Source: Molossus alvarezi (taxonomy: Eukaryota; Chordata; Mammalia; Chiroptera; Molossidae). From it: a stretch of 64,000 nt of DNA. Of this stretch, positions 47,774-59,659 are shown in pieces; the first letter of the stretch is position 1, and each line of letters starts with the position of its first letter. Below the pieces are notes generated by a model. That model worked only from the letters and a program-made list of their open reading frames with translations, was not told the DNA's origin and did no database searches. Both the position numbers and the translations under genes were made by a program. The stretch covers positions 88,447,501 to 88,511,500 of the forward strand of contig CM073886.1 in assembly GCA_037176705.1 (NCBI GenBank), written 5' to 3'.

Positions 47774-47999
47774 ATCCCTGGCCGGTTTGGCCCAGCGGTT
47801 AGAGCATCAGCCTGCGGTCCAGAGAGACTTGGTTGCAGTTTGTCCCCGGCCCTGGTTGGTCGTGTGGGTGGCAGCCACTCGATGTGTCCCTTTCATGTCG
47901 ATGTTTCTCTCTCTCTCTCTCTCTTCCTCTCTCTCCCTCCCACTCTATCTGAAGAAAAATTGGGAAAATGTCCTCAGGTGAGGACAGAGAAAAAAAAAA
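47774..47999 (+). repeat. Ves SINE lacking its B box
   Basis: GCGGTCCAGAGAGAC joins directly to TTGGTTGCAGTTTGTCC. The roughly 36-base segment that carries GGTTCGGTTCC in sister copies is absent. The rest is intact. Confidence 0.92.
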
Positions 48000-48574
48000 G
48001 AATAAATTGGAGCACTTTTTATACAAAAACGGAAAATTTGCTACCACCTGATTGATCTTCACTAAAAACCGCCTACATGACAATTTTCATGAAAAGGACC
48101 TCAGAAGACATGAATTATAAGGAAATTTAATCATCAAAAAATAGTGATATGTTGATGTCTAAATATGAAAATGGAATGAAACAATAATGTCTAACTTACA
48201 AAGTTAACACATATATTAAAATCCTCAATTAAGATATGTCGGGGGAGTGCCATTAAAACATCATACACTTCTTATACTCTTCAGAGTAAAAATGTTAGTT
48301 AAACTTAGACTTGTAAAAAATTAAACATGCATATTAGAGTTATTTCTAGGAAAGACACTAAAAGTACAAAACAAGCAGAGAAAAATAATGGAACAAGGAA
48401 AAAATAAATCTCAACGCCCCCCAAAAAGCATTAAAGAGCTTTGAAAGCAAACCAAAATGGAAAAATCGGAGCAAAGAGAATGTGAAAATAAGATGGTAGA
48501 AATGAATTAAAATAGACCAGCAATCAATGAAGGTGGACTAAACTCAATTATAAGACTATCAGATTAATTTTTTT

Positions 48575-48641
48575 TTCTAAATACTCACCCAAGGATATTT
48601 TTCTATTTATCTTCAGATAGACTGGGAGGGAGGGAGGGAGA

Positions 48642-48699
<58 letters not shown>

Positions 48700-48860
48700 T
48701 CCATGTGAGAGAGATACATCAATATGTTGCCTCCCACAAGATCCTGACCAGGGCCAGGGACCGAACCACAACTGAGGTATGTGCCGTTGACTGGAATCAA
48801 ACCCATGACTCTTTGGTCCAAGGGCCAACACTCTAACTGTCGAGGCAAACCAGTCAGGAC
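48575..48860 (-). repeat. Ves SINE with expanded (GA)n
   Basis: This is an antisense copy; the pyrimidine tract has grown to more than 25 GA units at about 48640-48694. Confidence 0.92.
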
Positions 48861-48891
48861 CAGATTCAATTTTTCTTAAAAAGATAATATG

Positions 48892-49108
48892 CTGTCCGCT
48901 GGTGTGGCTCAGTGGTTGAGCATCAACCCATGCACCAAGGGATCATAGGTTCGATTCCCAGTCAGGACACATGCCCAGGTTGTGGGCCCAATACCCAGCA
49001 GGGACATGCAGGAGGCGGCCAGTTCTCTCTCATCAATGTTTCTATCTCTCTCTCCCTCTCCCTTCCTCTCTCTCTAAAATCAATAAAGGAAAAAAAAATT
49101 TTTAAAGG
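48892..49108 (+). repeat. Ves SINE, third subfamily
   Basis: It starts GTCCGCTGGTGTGGCTCAGT and has B box GGTTCGATTCC, AGGAGGCGGCCAGT and TCTCTCTAAAATCAATAAAG. It closely matches the copy at 12203. Confidence 0.9.
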
Positions 49109-49404
49109 TAATATGATCTTTTACAAGGGTCATATTCAACTAAAACTTAAAGATTAAAAGTCAAGGGGTGGAAAACTAGACAAAAAATAGAGAGCAAAGA
49201 AAACTATTCTAATATCAGACAAAATAGACTTTAAGGCTGAAAGCATTACCAGAAATAAAGTGAACCACTCTATTTTCTACAAACGTTTCAATTCATCAGA
49301 AAGATATTGTAGCTCTAATTCATATATCCCAATAATGTAGCCTCAAAATATATAAACTAGATATGAGCAGAACTACAAGGAGAAAAGTGCCAAATCCATT
49401 ATCG

Positions 49405-49608
49405 TACTAGATCTGTGGCTCTTGACCTTAAATGTGCATCAGAATCACTTCAAGGGTTTTTAAAACACAGGTTTCTGGGCCCATCCCTCAGTTTCGAATT
49501 CAGTGGGTCTGAAGCAGGGACCAAGATTTTGCATATCTAGCAAGTTTCCAAGTGTTGCTGGTACTACTGGTCCAGGGACCATACTGTGAAAATCACAACC
49601 CTAGAGAA
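49405..49608 (+). mobile_element. MER5A-like hAT MITE in L1
   Basis: It contains CTGTGGCTCTTGACCTTAAA, ATGTGCATCAGAATCACTTC, CTGGTACTACTGGTCCAGGG and a GAAAATCACAACCCTAG end. Confidence 0.8.
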
Positions 49609-50593
49609 GTCTTTAAAAATTTTTTTTATGCACGAGGGGACATATATACTAAAGGTAAGAGCAGCACTGGTCATAATTGAGAAGTATTGACAACATGTTA
49701 TGTTAATCAACAACAGAAACTACAGATAAATCATAGTATATTCAGACAAGTGAACACTCTAGAGTGATGACAAAGAATAAACTATAAGTCCATGCATCCA
49801 CATAGCTAGATCTCAAAAGCACAGAGCAAAAGAAGAAAATCAAAGAAAATACAAAAAGTAGGATTTCATTTACATAAAGTTCAAGGCAAAAAAAATTAAG
49901 ACATTGTGTAAGAATATATCTAGTAATGACAGAACCACGAAAAAAGGAAAATGAATAATCTGGTAATAGAGATAGCAGTCTCCTATCTGGGGTGTGGGTA
50001 GGGAGACAGTCATGTTCCACTCCTTAAATTGAGAGGTGAGTTCTCAGATGCTTATTTTATTCTAAGTCATACAGATACAGCATGTCTACTTTTTGTATCT
50101 GAGGTAGATTTTGCAATAAAAAGTTAAAAGGTAATGAAATCAGACAGTATATTAGAGGAGGAAATACCTTCAACTGAAGTGGTTAAGAGTAGATTCCATA
50201 AGGAAGTAGGACTTGACTGGTTACTGAAAGTTTGATAGACAAAGACTTGGAGGAGTGGGAGATATTTTAACCTTGACATGATTACATAATCAGGTGATAA
50301 GAAGTAGATCAGGCTGACCAGACAGAATTGTCCATGTAGGGTACAGCAGGCACAGCAGGTTGAAAGGGAAGTTGGAACAAATTCTTAATTCAATCAAGTA
50401 TACAAAATCAGAACTAGGACACAGTACAGATACATTTTGATGGAAGGTCAGGGGAAGTCTCCACAGGGAAAAATTGTACAGTATGGTTTACCTGAGACAT
50501 TTTGGCAAAAGTCTGGTTATGTGGTCAGGCATCTTTGACTTACTGATTTTTTGTTTTTGTCAATATAATTTGAGGTAATCTATGTATGTAGTT

Positions 50594-50733
50594 GTTTTTT
50601 TTTTTATTCCTCACCCAAGGATATTTTCCCATTTATCATTAGATAGAGTGGGAGGAGGAGAGAGAGAGAGAGAGAGGGAGAGGGAGAGGGAGAGGGAGAG
50701 GGAGAGGGAGAGGGAGAGGGAGAGGGAGAGGGA

Positions 50734-50770
<37 letters not shown>

Positions 50771-50928
50771 CGATGTGAGAGGGCCACATCAACTGGTTGT
50801 CTCCCAAATGACCCAACCAGGGCCGGGGACGAACCACAACGGAGGTATATGCCCTTGACAGAAATCAAACCTATGACTCATTGGTCTGAAGGCCGATGCT
50901 CTAAGCGCTGAGCCAAACCGGCCAGGGC
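50594..50928 (-). repeat. Ves SINE with a (GGGAGA)n expansion
   Basis: This is an antisense copy with near-perfect 13-bp flanks TATGTATGTAGTT and TATGAATGTAGTT. The internal purine tract at about 50658-50770 is mostly GGGAGA hexamers. Confidence 0.93.
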
Positions 50929-50939
50929 TATATGAATGT

Positions 50940-51102
50940 AGTTTTAAATTGATAACTCTATAAGGTTTATAAGGAAAATAATAATTATATAGTTACTTTC
51001 TCTTATCCCAGCCCATTCCTGCATTCCACTACCTAGAGGAACTATTTTCAACTTTTTTAGGCTCTTCCTTCTAGTTTTCACTTTCCTTTAAAAAACAAAA
51101 CA
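50940..51102 (-). mobile_element. L1 3' UTR-like fragment, antisense
   Basis: It contains TTATCCCAGCCCATTCCTGC and ACTACCTAGAGGAACTATTT, which resemble the same antisense L1 tail as at 46.1 kb. Confidence 0.45.
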
Positions 51103-51205
51103 AGCTCTGGCCAGTTTGGCTCAGCGGTTAAGCGTTGGCCTGCAGACCAGAGAGTCCCAGGTTCAGTTCCCGCTAGGGGCACGTACCACAGGAGGAAAAA
51201 AAAAT
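51103..51205 (+). repeat. 3'-truncated Ves SINE
   Basis: The head and B box (GGTTCAGTTCC) run to GGGGCACGTACC, then ACAGGAGG and an A9 run. The second half is missing. Confidence 0.88.
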
Positions 51206-51209
51206 ACCT

Positions 51210-52490
51210 ACAATGCTAGTTTTTTATTTAGACATGATTTTCTTTATTGGGATTTGGCTCTTATAACTACCACCTGTAGACTCTAGCACACAAACATTTT
51301 CACATCTTTATCCTCCCAACATAATCTTTCACAATTTTTGGTTAAATCAATGTGTAGTGTTCACATTATTATGACCACGTACACATTAGTCTCAGCTGAA
51401 CCATGTAGCACACTGTGAACACATATTTTCTTGTATGGCTTTTAAGTTTTCCCGTTTTAAGCTAACTGCCTCTTTTATATTTGAGTAGTTTTCTCTTTGC
51501 CTCCCAACAATTTAGACCTAAAACTCTCCATTCAGGTTTCTAGAATTCCCTGAATACAGTCAAATTCAATGGATAATTTCTATGTTCCATTTCCCCCCCC
51601 CCCCTTGGAGACATTTCTCCAGGACTACTCTGTCTTCTTGTTCAAATATGGCTTACTAAGAGTTGTTAGCCCAGGACTTCATTCAGTGACATCCTAGAAA
51701 TTCTTATTACCTCTTTCTTCTGTTGGATATCATTTTGCCTTTCCTCCTGTGTACATAGGGCGGGGTTGTCAACTGGTAGACCTATCTGTACACAAGGCCC
51801 ATCAGGTTCGTTGGGTAACCCCAAGTGCCAGTTATCTTTGTCTTATCTCTGGGCTTATCAGTTTTCTCAGACAGAATTGTTCTGTTGCCTGCTGATTTCA
51901 ATATAGAGTCTTGCTTTTGCCTTCAAATATTCCAGGATTCTTAAAAATTAGTCCTCTTCTGTCCAGATGGATGAAAGTTGACTATAAAAATATGAATATT
52001 ATAAAGGGTAAATAAATTAAATTGCAGAGTCAACAAATACTTATTGAGTGCCTGATTTGAGCAAAGCACTATTGGAAACTGAGTGAATGCATCCTTGGAA
52101 CTGGAAACTACTCTTTAAGTAAAAAAAGGAATCAGAAAACAGTAATGACAAATATGGTATTGAAACATTACTTCAAGAGGTCTAAGGTTAATGTGGAAAT
52201 AATTTCAAAATAGATATAGGTAAGTTTACAAATGTCAGCTCCATCAAGAAAAACTAAAATGTTTCAGAAACATTTCTAATCTCTCAGACTCTTGTCAAGG
52301 AGAACCCCATGTTTTCCCACTATTTTGGTGGTAGTTGGAGACATGTTCCTGGAGTGCCATGTAGTTCTTGGAATCGAATAAGTTCTACTTTGAAGAAGTG
52401 TATCCACTATTGTGTATGCCTATCAGAAGATACTTTCTATATTATTCAAATACATCTTGAATACAAGTAGAGAGGAGAATGATGTTCACA
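51210..52490. other. AT-rich DNA, no gene seen
   Basis: It contains a C14 run near 51592. A short MIR/L2-like piece at 52035-52100 reads CAACAAATACTTATTGAGTG. Confidence 0.35.
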
Positions 52491-52494
52491 GATA

Positions 52495-53215
52495 GCAGTT
52501 CTCAAAGTTAGCCTGTGAATCTCTGGGGGTGCTCAAGGTCAGAAAATTTTTATAATAATTCTAAGACATTATTTGCCTTTTTTACTGTGTTGATATTTGC
52601 ACCAATTCATACTAGTGCTTTAGCACAAATCAAGACAGTGACAAACTGCAATAGCAGACACTGTATTCTTCACTACCAGGTACTTGCAGGGAGGAAAAAA
52701 AGCCAGATTCACTTAATATCTTTGATAAAGCATAAAATGATTAATCGTATTAAATCTTAATTTTTAAGTACACTCAAAAAAATACTGTGCATGACAAAAT
52801 GTGAAGTGAACATAAAACATTATGCTGTACCTGAAGTAGGGTGGTTGTCTTTGGAAGTGCACACTGAATTGTGTGTTTGCAAGCTAATAGCCATTCTTCA
52901 CAGAACACAATTTTTTATGTGAAAGAACAGCCAACAAATTATGGTTATTCATACTTGAGTATTTGTCAGACATTTTTTCAAGAATTAATAAAATGAGTCT
53001 GTCACTTAAAAAAAATAAAGAAACAACTGGCAGCATTTGTTACCAATAATAAATTCAAGCTTTCAAGAGAAATTAGAACTTTGGAAAACTTATATCCACC
53101 ACCGTGAACTTGAGATTAATGGTGATGTTAATGACTGTAATTTTTTATGTTAAAACAATAAAATGTGAGGCCTGTAAGCCTGACTGTGAACTAAAAAGAC
53201 AGTAACATCTGTTGG
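52495..53215 (+). pseudogene. hAT-Charlie transposase relic
   Basis: Plus-strand translation in several frames gives transposase-like pieces typical of Charlie hAT elements. Near 52940, TTATGGTTATTCATACTTGA and GTATTTGTCAGACATTTTTT precede a block encoding SFQEKLELWKT-like residues at about 53060. Stops and frameshifts are frequent, so it is a fossil coding fragment of a domesticable but here dead element. Identification is from remembered family wording, not a search. Confidence 0.5.
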
Positions 53216-54380
53216 GTGGGTCTAAAACAAGAACGTTCTTCTTTACATAACAAACAAATAGACTTTTCTGCTTGGTTGCTTGAATTATTATTTTATTTTT
53301 ATCAGTCACCAGTCACTAGAATTCTGTCATCAATAATACATATCATGATACATTTTGGCAAATGGGTCACTGAGAGTATATATCATCCAAACGCAGAAAC
53401 TGAGATCCCAAAAGGGTAAATCAAGGCTCTGTCTACTCAGCATCTTCAGAGTAGGCAGCAGCACAAATGTGTGCAGTTTGCCCACAGAGCTCTTAGGGAG
53501 CTAGCTGGGTCCTGCACATGGGAATGTGTGGCATCATGTCAAGTCATTCCAATTCAGTTTTGAAAAAGTTTGCAGGGGGAATTAGGCCCACAGGGTAAGA
53601 GTTCAATTTACACAAAAAGATTAAGTGACTTTTCAACATTCCATAGTCATTGGCAGAAATGGGATTAGAATCCAGTTCTGTATGCACAATTTGGAGTGTT
53701 TTCTTTTCTGACTCCATGCAGAGCACCTTCCTTGAGCAGACTGTTGGAATTCCCATCATTTAATCCATTGTATAAGGTCCCTTGTAAGGGGAGATTTTAA
53801 TAAGGTGTTTAATAAATGCTCAGAAACTAGTTTACTTCCATGCCATTGAGTGTCTTTCTTTCGCAGCAATTGAAATCCTATTTAAATAAATTCACTCAGT
53901 ATTCAATGGGCGATGCATACATTTCAAAATGTTCTGCTGCAATTTGGATCTAATTAGTTGACACTTTGAATACTGCCAAAAGTTTTTTTTATTCAGGAGT
54001 GGATTGGCTGTTTCAATAACAAATTCTCAAAAACATCTGTAGAGTAAAATCAACTGACAAAAATATTTATGTTAGTTTTCAGCTGTGACATAAGGGGACA
54101 TTCCATCTCATGTGCTTTGCATTTATCGCAAGAGCTTGGGCCACATGGATGCTCTGTGGGGTGGGCTTTCCTCATTATCATCCTGTCTTGTCCTTTCTTC
54201 CAATTGGCTCAAATTTACAAGATGCATTTGATGAAAAATTCAATAGCCTAACTGGGTACTTTGTTTTGTGTCTCAACATCCCACTGTTTGTATTAAAAAT
54301 TAAAAGTGAAGATAACAGCCACATTGAACATCACTTTTAATGCTGAAGAATGACAAGAACAGGCATTCCCTACTTATGAT
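53216..54380. other. AT-rich DNA with a MIR fragment
   Basis: An antisense MIR-like piece lies at 53610-53730 (GGCAGAAATGGGATTAGAAT). Nothing else was recognised. Confidence 0.35.
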
Positions 54381-54384
54381 GACG

Positions 54385-54590
54385 TTGAAAACAATCACAA
54401 CTAACAATTGTAAAGTGGCTTACTACACACCAGTCACTGTACCAGGCTCAGTACCTCATTTAGCCCTCTCAACAGCTCTGTGAAGTATGTATGTGTTATC
54501 TCCGCCTTGAGGATGAGAAAATGGAGGTTTAGGGAGGCTAAGTCAGTTTCCCAAAGTCTCAGAGCTAATAAATCAGGGGTAGGGGCAGCA
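54385..54590 (-). repeat. MIR SINE, antisense
   Basis: It contains CACCAGTCACTGTACCAGGC, TGAGGATGAGAAAATGGAGG and AGTCTCAGAGCTAATAAATC. Confidence 0.75.
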
Positions 54591-55085
54591 TTTGAAACTT
54601 GCAAAGTCACTCTGTTAACATGGACTCAACTGTGTTTCTGGAGACAGGACATAGGGTACAGAAAAATTCATATTACTACTGTAATGTGACATATGTAATA
54701 GTATGTATATTCCACATTTTTCAGTGCTGTCAATCCAGTCAATGCCTCACTGATTTAGGTAAAAGGCAAACTAGCTTTCTCAGGGGAAGAGCAATGACAC
54801 GAAGTGAACATCTGGTCCTTTATAGTCAGAGGAAGCTGGTATCCAAGGCACTGTGGCCTTCCAGGTAGGTGTAGCAAAGGATAAAACTGCAAAACACTTA
54901 GCTTCATAACTTAGGCACCCCCCATTTTTGTTTAATTTCATATTAGACTGTGGGACTGGTTTTGTCTAAATGATTTTAGTTTTTTATCTCAACGTGCTAG
55001 TAAAAGGATGCAGACCTATTTCTATGGTCTGATAACTTGATCCCACACCCACCTCACCCCAAAAGGATTTGGGTTAGAAAGGCCA
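54591..55085. other. Single-copy-looking DNA
   Basis: No feature was recognised. Confidence 0.3.
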
Positions 55086-55089
55086 GCCC

Positions 55090-55350
55090 CCAAGGCACAA
55101 GGTATTGTGTAAGAGCCCCAGAATCAGACCGTCTGGGTTTAATTATCAGCATCATTACTCACTAGCTGTGTGATCTTGGAGCAGTTTTTAAGTTTCTTTA
55201 TGCTTTAGTTTCATTCTCTTAAAACAGAGAACACTTGTAACTCCTCAAAGAGTTGTTGGGTAGACCTAAATTAATTCATACATGTAAAGCATGTGGCATA
55301 GTTCTTGACATATAGTAAGGACTCATTAATTATTAGCTATCATCATTACT
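55090..55350 (+). repeat. MIR SINE, nearly full length
   Basis: It contains CAGAATCAGACCGTCTGGGTT, CACTAGCTGTGTGATCTTGG and ACATATAGTAAGGACTCATT. Confidence 0.85.
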
Positions 55351-55629
55351 GTTATTGTCATCTCCAGCCTCTTGTGGGAAGCTAAGTATCTGACCCTCCT
55401 ATAAACTCTGGTTTTTCACTATGGAAAATGAAACAGTTCAAAGACCTTCATTTATATCCTAAATCTTTCTTTGGAAAATTCTAATAGGTTTTAGAACTTA
55501 TTATTAATTATTATTTATGTCTGTACTCAACAGCAATAGTTTTCAGGATAATGTGATGAGCTAAAGAAGTTTCAAAAAATATGATTTTTATGCAATTATC
55601 ATCTGAAAAGTAATCAATAAAGAAGCTTG

Positions 55630-55735
55630 GTTTCAAAAAAGTTGCTTCTGGCTAGAGATAATGCAATAAAGCACACGCCAGAGTGCCTGGTACACGGCAA
55701 GCACTCAATAAATGTCACTATCACTACTATTTAAT
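55630..55735 (+). repeat. MIR 3'-end fragment
   Basis: It contains AGTGCCTGGTACACGGCAAG and CACTCAATAAATGTCACTAT. Confidence 0.65.
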
Positions 55736-55739
55736 GTGG

Positions 55740-56740
55740 TATCTTCATATCTGTTTTGCAGTCTTTATTGGTACTTTATCACACAGTGTGCTTTTCTGAT
55801 GTAGATTGTAAATATTTCTTACAACTTCTGAACACTAAAAATGTTGACTTTTTGAAGTACAGAAACCATAATTTCTTCTTCTCTGAATTTTCTGGCTAAA
55901 AATATCTGCCTTGCCCTCTTCTCTAAAGCAGGAACTAGAAAAGTTAATCTGGGAATGAGAGAATAAATCAATTAGAACGCATACACGCTTTACAATAGCA
56001 TTCTGTAGAGCTGCAATGCCAAGGCTTCCAATTGCATGTTTGTCAACAGAACCTGTCTCAAATGTCGCTGTGAACAGTGTTCTGTTAACATCAGCTCAAG
56101 GTGAGTAAGAGCAGTGAAGTAGTCAAGTTTCAGCCCTTTTCATGATGAGGAAAAGCAAGTCTAGGAGTAGGACCACTGGGATAAACTACCTGCCAGGAGA
56201 ACATTTTCTTTGCCTGAGCAAGCATATTTAGTCTATGCTGTGCTAGAAAATGGTATTTCAATAGGGGGTCTTCACTGTTGGGACATATAACCCATTATTT
56301 TTAATGTAATCTAAAATAAGTTTATTACTGAGTAATACGTGTTAATTTCCAAAAACAACCCAAAACAAAAACACCCCCAAAATTAAGAAAAAAGGAAAAG
56401 TATAATCACCTATATAATACTACCACAAAAACAAAATACTGCAAACAATAGGATTCATAGTCTTGTTATTTTTTGTGTGTGTGTACGTGTGTAACTTTTG
56501 CTGTTATTTACACTGGGAAAAATTGTGAAGGTTTTAATTTTTATGTAGTTAATTTAACTTCTTCATAGCTTCTTTATTTTTATCATGATTTATGTCCTTT
56601 CCCACATCAACATTGTAACACTGCTCAGTTGTATTTTCATCTATTACTCTTATGATTTCATATCTTTCACTCAAATTTTAATGTATTTGAAATTGGTTTG
56701 GTATAGCTGTCAGTCTGTTCTCTGTATCTATGAGTCTATT
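55740..56740. other. AT-rich DNA, no gene seen
   Basis: No exon or confident repeat. A short inverted repeat AACAGAAC/GTTCTGTT lies at about 56046-56097. Confidence 0.3.
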
Positions 56741-56744
56741 TATA

Positions 56745-58985
56745 TTTGTTTATTTTGTTCATTAGATTCCACATATGAGTGAAATCATATGGTATGCATT
56801 TGTCTTTCTCTGGCTTATTTCACTCAGCATAATACTCTCTAGGTCCATCCATGCTGTTGCAAAAGGTAAGATTTCCTTCTTTTTTATGGCTGAATAGTAT
56901 TCCATTGTGTAAATGTACCACACTTTTTATCCATTTATCTACTGATGTGTCTAGGGGTGGCCTTTTGGGGTTCATCTTGTTTGGAACTCTCTGAGCTTCC
57001 TGGACTTGTGTGTCCTTTTCCTGCATCAGCTTAGGGAAAGTTTTAGTCGTTATTTCTTCAAATAGGTTCTCAGTCCCTTGCTCTCTCTCTTTTCCTTCTG
57101 GTATCTCTATGATTTGGATGTTGTCACTCCTCACGTTGTCCTGAACTTCCCTTAAACTATCTTCACGTTTTAAAATTCTTTTTTCTTTTTGCTGTTCTGA
57201 TTGGGTGTTATCTGCTACCTTGTTTTACAAATGAGTGATCTGAACCTCTGCTTCATCCCTTTGGATATGCTGCTTGTGATGCTAACTGGATCCTGTTCTG
57301 ACATTGTCTGAAGCTGTGTATTTTGGTTCTGGGGCCTCTACAGAGGGACTCTGGTGCAGGTCAATATTAGACGCTGCCTGTGACGTACCCTGGACAATCC
57401 GTTTAGAGTGAAAAAGCAATCCATAGTTTGTGGCTGCCTCTGCTGGGCCTGGGTGTGCATGCGAAAGGCCAAGCTGTGCACCAAGGTCATCTTCCTCCAG
57501 CATTGAGCCAAGGGGCAAGCCAGCAAAAGGCCAAGGCACCCCATATTCCACCTCTGCCTACAGGCTTCCTGTTAGGCTCAGTCACTGAAAATGCCTTTGT
57601 AGGTACTTCAGTTGCTTGAGGTAGGTTGTTAGTGTCACCAGATAGGGGCAAGTGGTGTTTACCTGACTGATACTGGTTCAAACTTGGTGCAAATGCTGGG
57701 TTTGAGGCCACTCAGCAAAAGTCCTGGCTGTCACCTGCTGGGTACCCAAAGACCTTTGTGGTGGGGCAAGGTCATAAGCAGTCATCAGGGAGAGGCCAGC
57801 AGAATTTGTCAGGCTCAAACAGATAAAAATTTGGCCATGTGAAGGGAGGGTTCTGCATTAGTTGGGTGTGCAAAGAATAAATGGCCCGTTTCCTAGGGCC
57901 ACTTAATTCAGTCTGCCCCAGATTCTGCTGGGACATACTGCATATCCTGAGTTCAGAGAGTGGGGCTGCCAGGAGTCGGGAGGGTGGGGCTAGTGGATCT
58001 CCTGTGAGAGGGAGGTGCCAGTCAGTCAGGCTTCGGAAAATATGGAGGTAGAGACCCTCACCTCAGAGCTACACAACAGTCTCTCCTAGATTCTGCCCAG
58101 ACCTCCTGGAGAGCCTGTACTCAGCAGGGTGGGGCCACAGGAGTGTGGAGATGCTGGAAGGCCAGAGAGAGAGGCTAGTGAATCTTCTGTGAGGGGGAGG
58201 CCCTGTACATGATCATAGGAAGGTGGGAGAAATGGCCCCCACCCCAGAGCCATACAACTCAGTCACTGATACCTCCTGAGTCAGTCCAGACCTCTACACC
58301 ATGGTCCAGTTGACTGTTTCTCAGGGCACAAGCACCACAGAGTGGGAGACAGGATGTGCGGAAGGTGGGACTATTGCATTACCCCAGGCTGATGCCCTAA
58401 GGAGGGAAGTGCTCTATCCATGAAAGATGACATCTGTGGTGTGGGCGAGGGACTCAGCACATGGATCCTGGTGGCTGTCCCTTCAGCTTTCCCCCAGGGT
58501 CACAAACCCCAGTCACTCCTCACAGGAATCTAGTTTGCTCCACCCTACCTCTGCTGGAGCCTAGAGAGAGTATCTGAGAACAAGGTTTTGTGTGTTGGAC
58601 CTTTAAGAGTATGCCTGTGTCTCTAGCAGACTCTCATCTCTCCCTGGCAGACAGAATCCTTGTAGGTTTTCACAGCCAGATGTTATGTAGGTAACTTTTC
58701 CTGCCTCTGGTGCCCTGGGCTGGGGAACCTGGGGTGGGGTTGAAGCCCTAGCACCTCAGGGGGAACCTGAGAATAGAGCCATGTTCTTTTTGGATCTCTG
58801 CACTTCCTATCAGTCTTGATGTGGTTTCTTCTGTAAATCCTTGGTCATGAGACTTCTCTTCAGTTAGCCTTCACTTGATTATTCAGACTGACTGGTGTAT
58901 ATTTTAGTTGTAACTCCAGTTTGGTCCTGGGAGAAGATGAGTGCACCTGCTACGTACTGTACCACCATCTTGGATCCTCTGGATT
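56745..58985 (-). mobile_element. L1 with 5' UTR and ORF1 joined to the ORF2 3' end
   Basis: Minus strand, 5' to 3': GAGGATCCAAGATGGTGG near 58980 is the L1 5' UTR start, then about 1.7 kb of 5' UTR/ORF1 sequence. At 57134-56970 is ORF1 protein sequence including EKDTQVQEAQRVPNKMNPKR. After that the frame jumps to ORF2 3'-end sequence (GTGGTACATTTACACAATGG, TCCATTGTGTAAATGTACCA on plus near 56902). Most of ORF1's C-terminus and ORF2 are missing. Confidence 0.8.
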
Positions 58986-59004
58986 TAATTAATAAATAAA
59001 TAAA

Positions 59005-59275
59005 TAAACTTGGCCCTCCATATCCCCAGGTTTTGCATTTGCAGTTGGGAATTCATGGATGTGGAAAGCTGACTGTATGCAGTGATCTATGCAATTTTAT
59101 TTAAGGAACTGGAGCATCCATGGATTTTGATACCCAATGGATCCCTGCAACCAATCACCTGCAGATACTGAAGGATGATTAAATTTTGGGGGAGTCAAAA
59201 GTATATACAGATTTTTGACTACACAGGGGTCAGTATTGCTAATACCTGCATTGTGCAAGGGTCAACTATAGTAAG
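59005..59275 (-). mobile_element. Tigger-type DNA transposon remnant (MER44/MER2-like)
   Basis: Minus strand starts GTTGACCCTTGCACAATGCA and includes AAAAATCTGTATATACTTTT, GACTCCCCCAAAATTTAA, a GGAGCATCCATGG block (plus) and GGCCCTCCATATCCCCAGG at the far end. The two ends resemble two different Tigger MITE groups. Confidence 0.6.
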
Positions 59276-59459
59276 TTCATATATTGCCTAAGGTTTGTTT
59301 CAGTACTTTCTATTCTATTTTATTGATTCACCTATCTATTCCTGCACAGAACCATATATATTAATTATTACTATTTAGTATTATTAGCAAAATTTGGCAT
59401 TTTACAAGGCCTACATTTGTCTTAAATTTAATCATAGGCACTCTATCTTTTAAGAAACA

Positions 59460-59650
59460 TTAAATAATGTATTTTCATAAGTAATATATGCGAAGTGTAT
59501 ACATTTAAATGGTACAAAATGTAAATGATGCAAAGTAAGTCTCCTTTCCTTTTTTTCTGCCAGCTACACCCCATCCTGGAGCCACCTGCTATTGCTTCTG
59601 TGTCCTTCTAGTTCTGTCCTATGTGTCTATAAGCAGAGAAATAGGATGTG
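59460..59650 (-). mobile_element. L1 3' UTR-like fragment, antisense
   Basis: It contains TTTAAATGGTACAAAATG, AAGTAAGTCTCCTTTCC and CCTTCTAGTTCTGTCCTATG. Confidence 0.5.
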
Positions 59651-59659
59651 AACATGACA

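Larger units (their letters stand above)
47000..50135 (+). mobile_element. Old L1/HAL1-like element with nested Ves and MER5
   Basis: 47000-47550 resembles the ORF1/linker region (TGAAAATTCATTACAGAATT, TTCACCCAGTAAAACTATCA). 49150-49400 is ORF2-like (ATCAGACAAAATAGACTTTA). 49640-50130 is the 3' end, with CATTTACATAAAGTTCAAGG and TTTGCAATAAAAAG. Interrupted by four Ves and one MER5A. All frames are broken. Confidence 0.65.
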
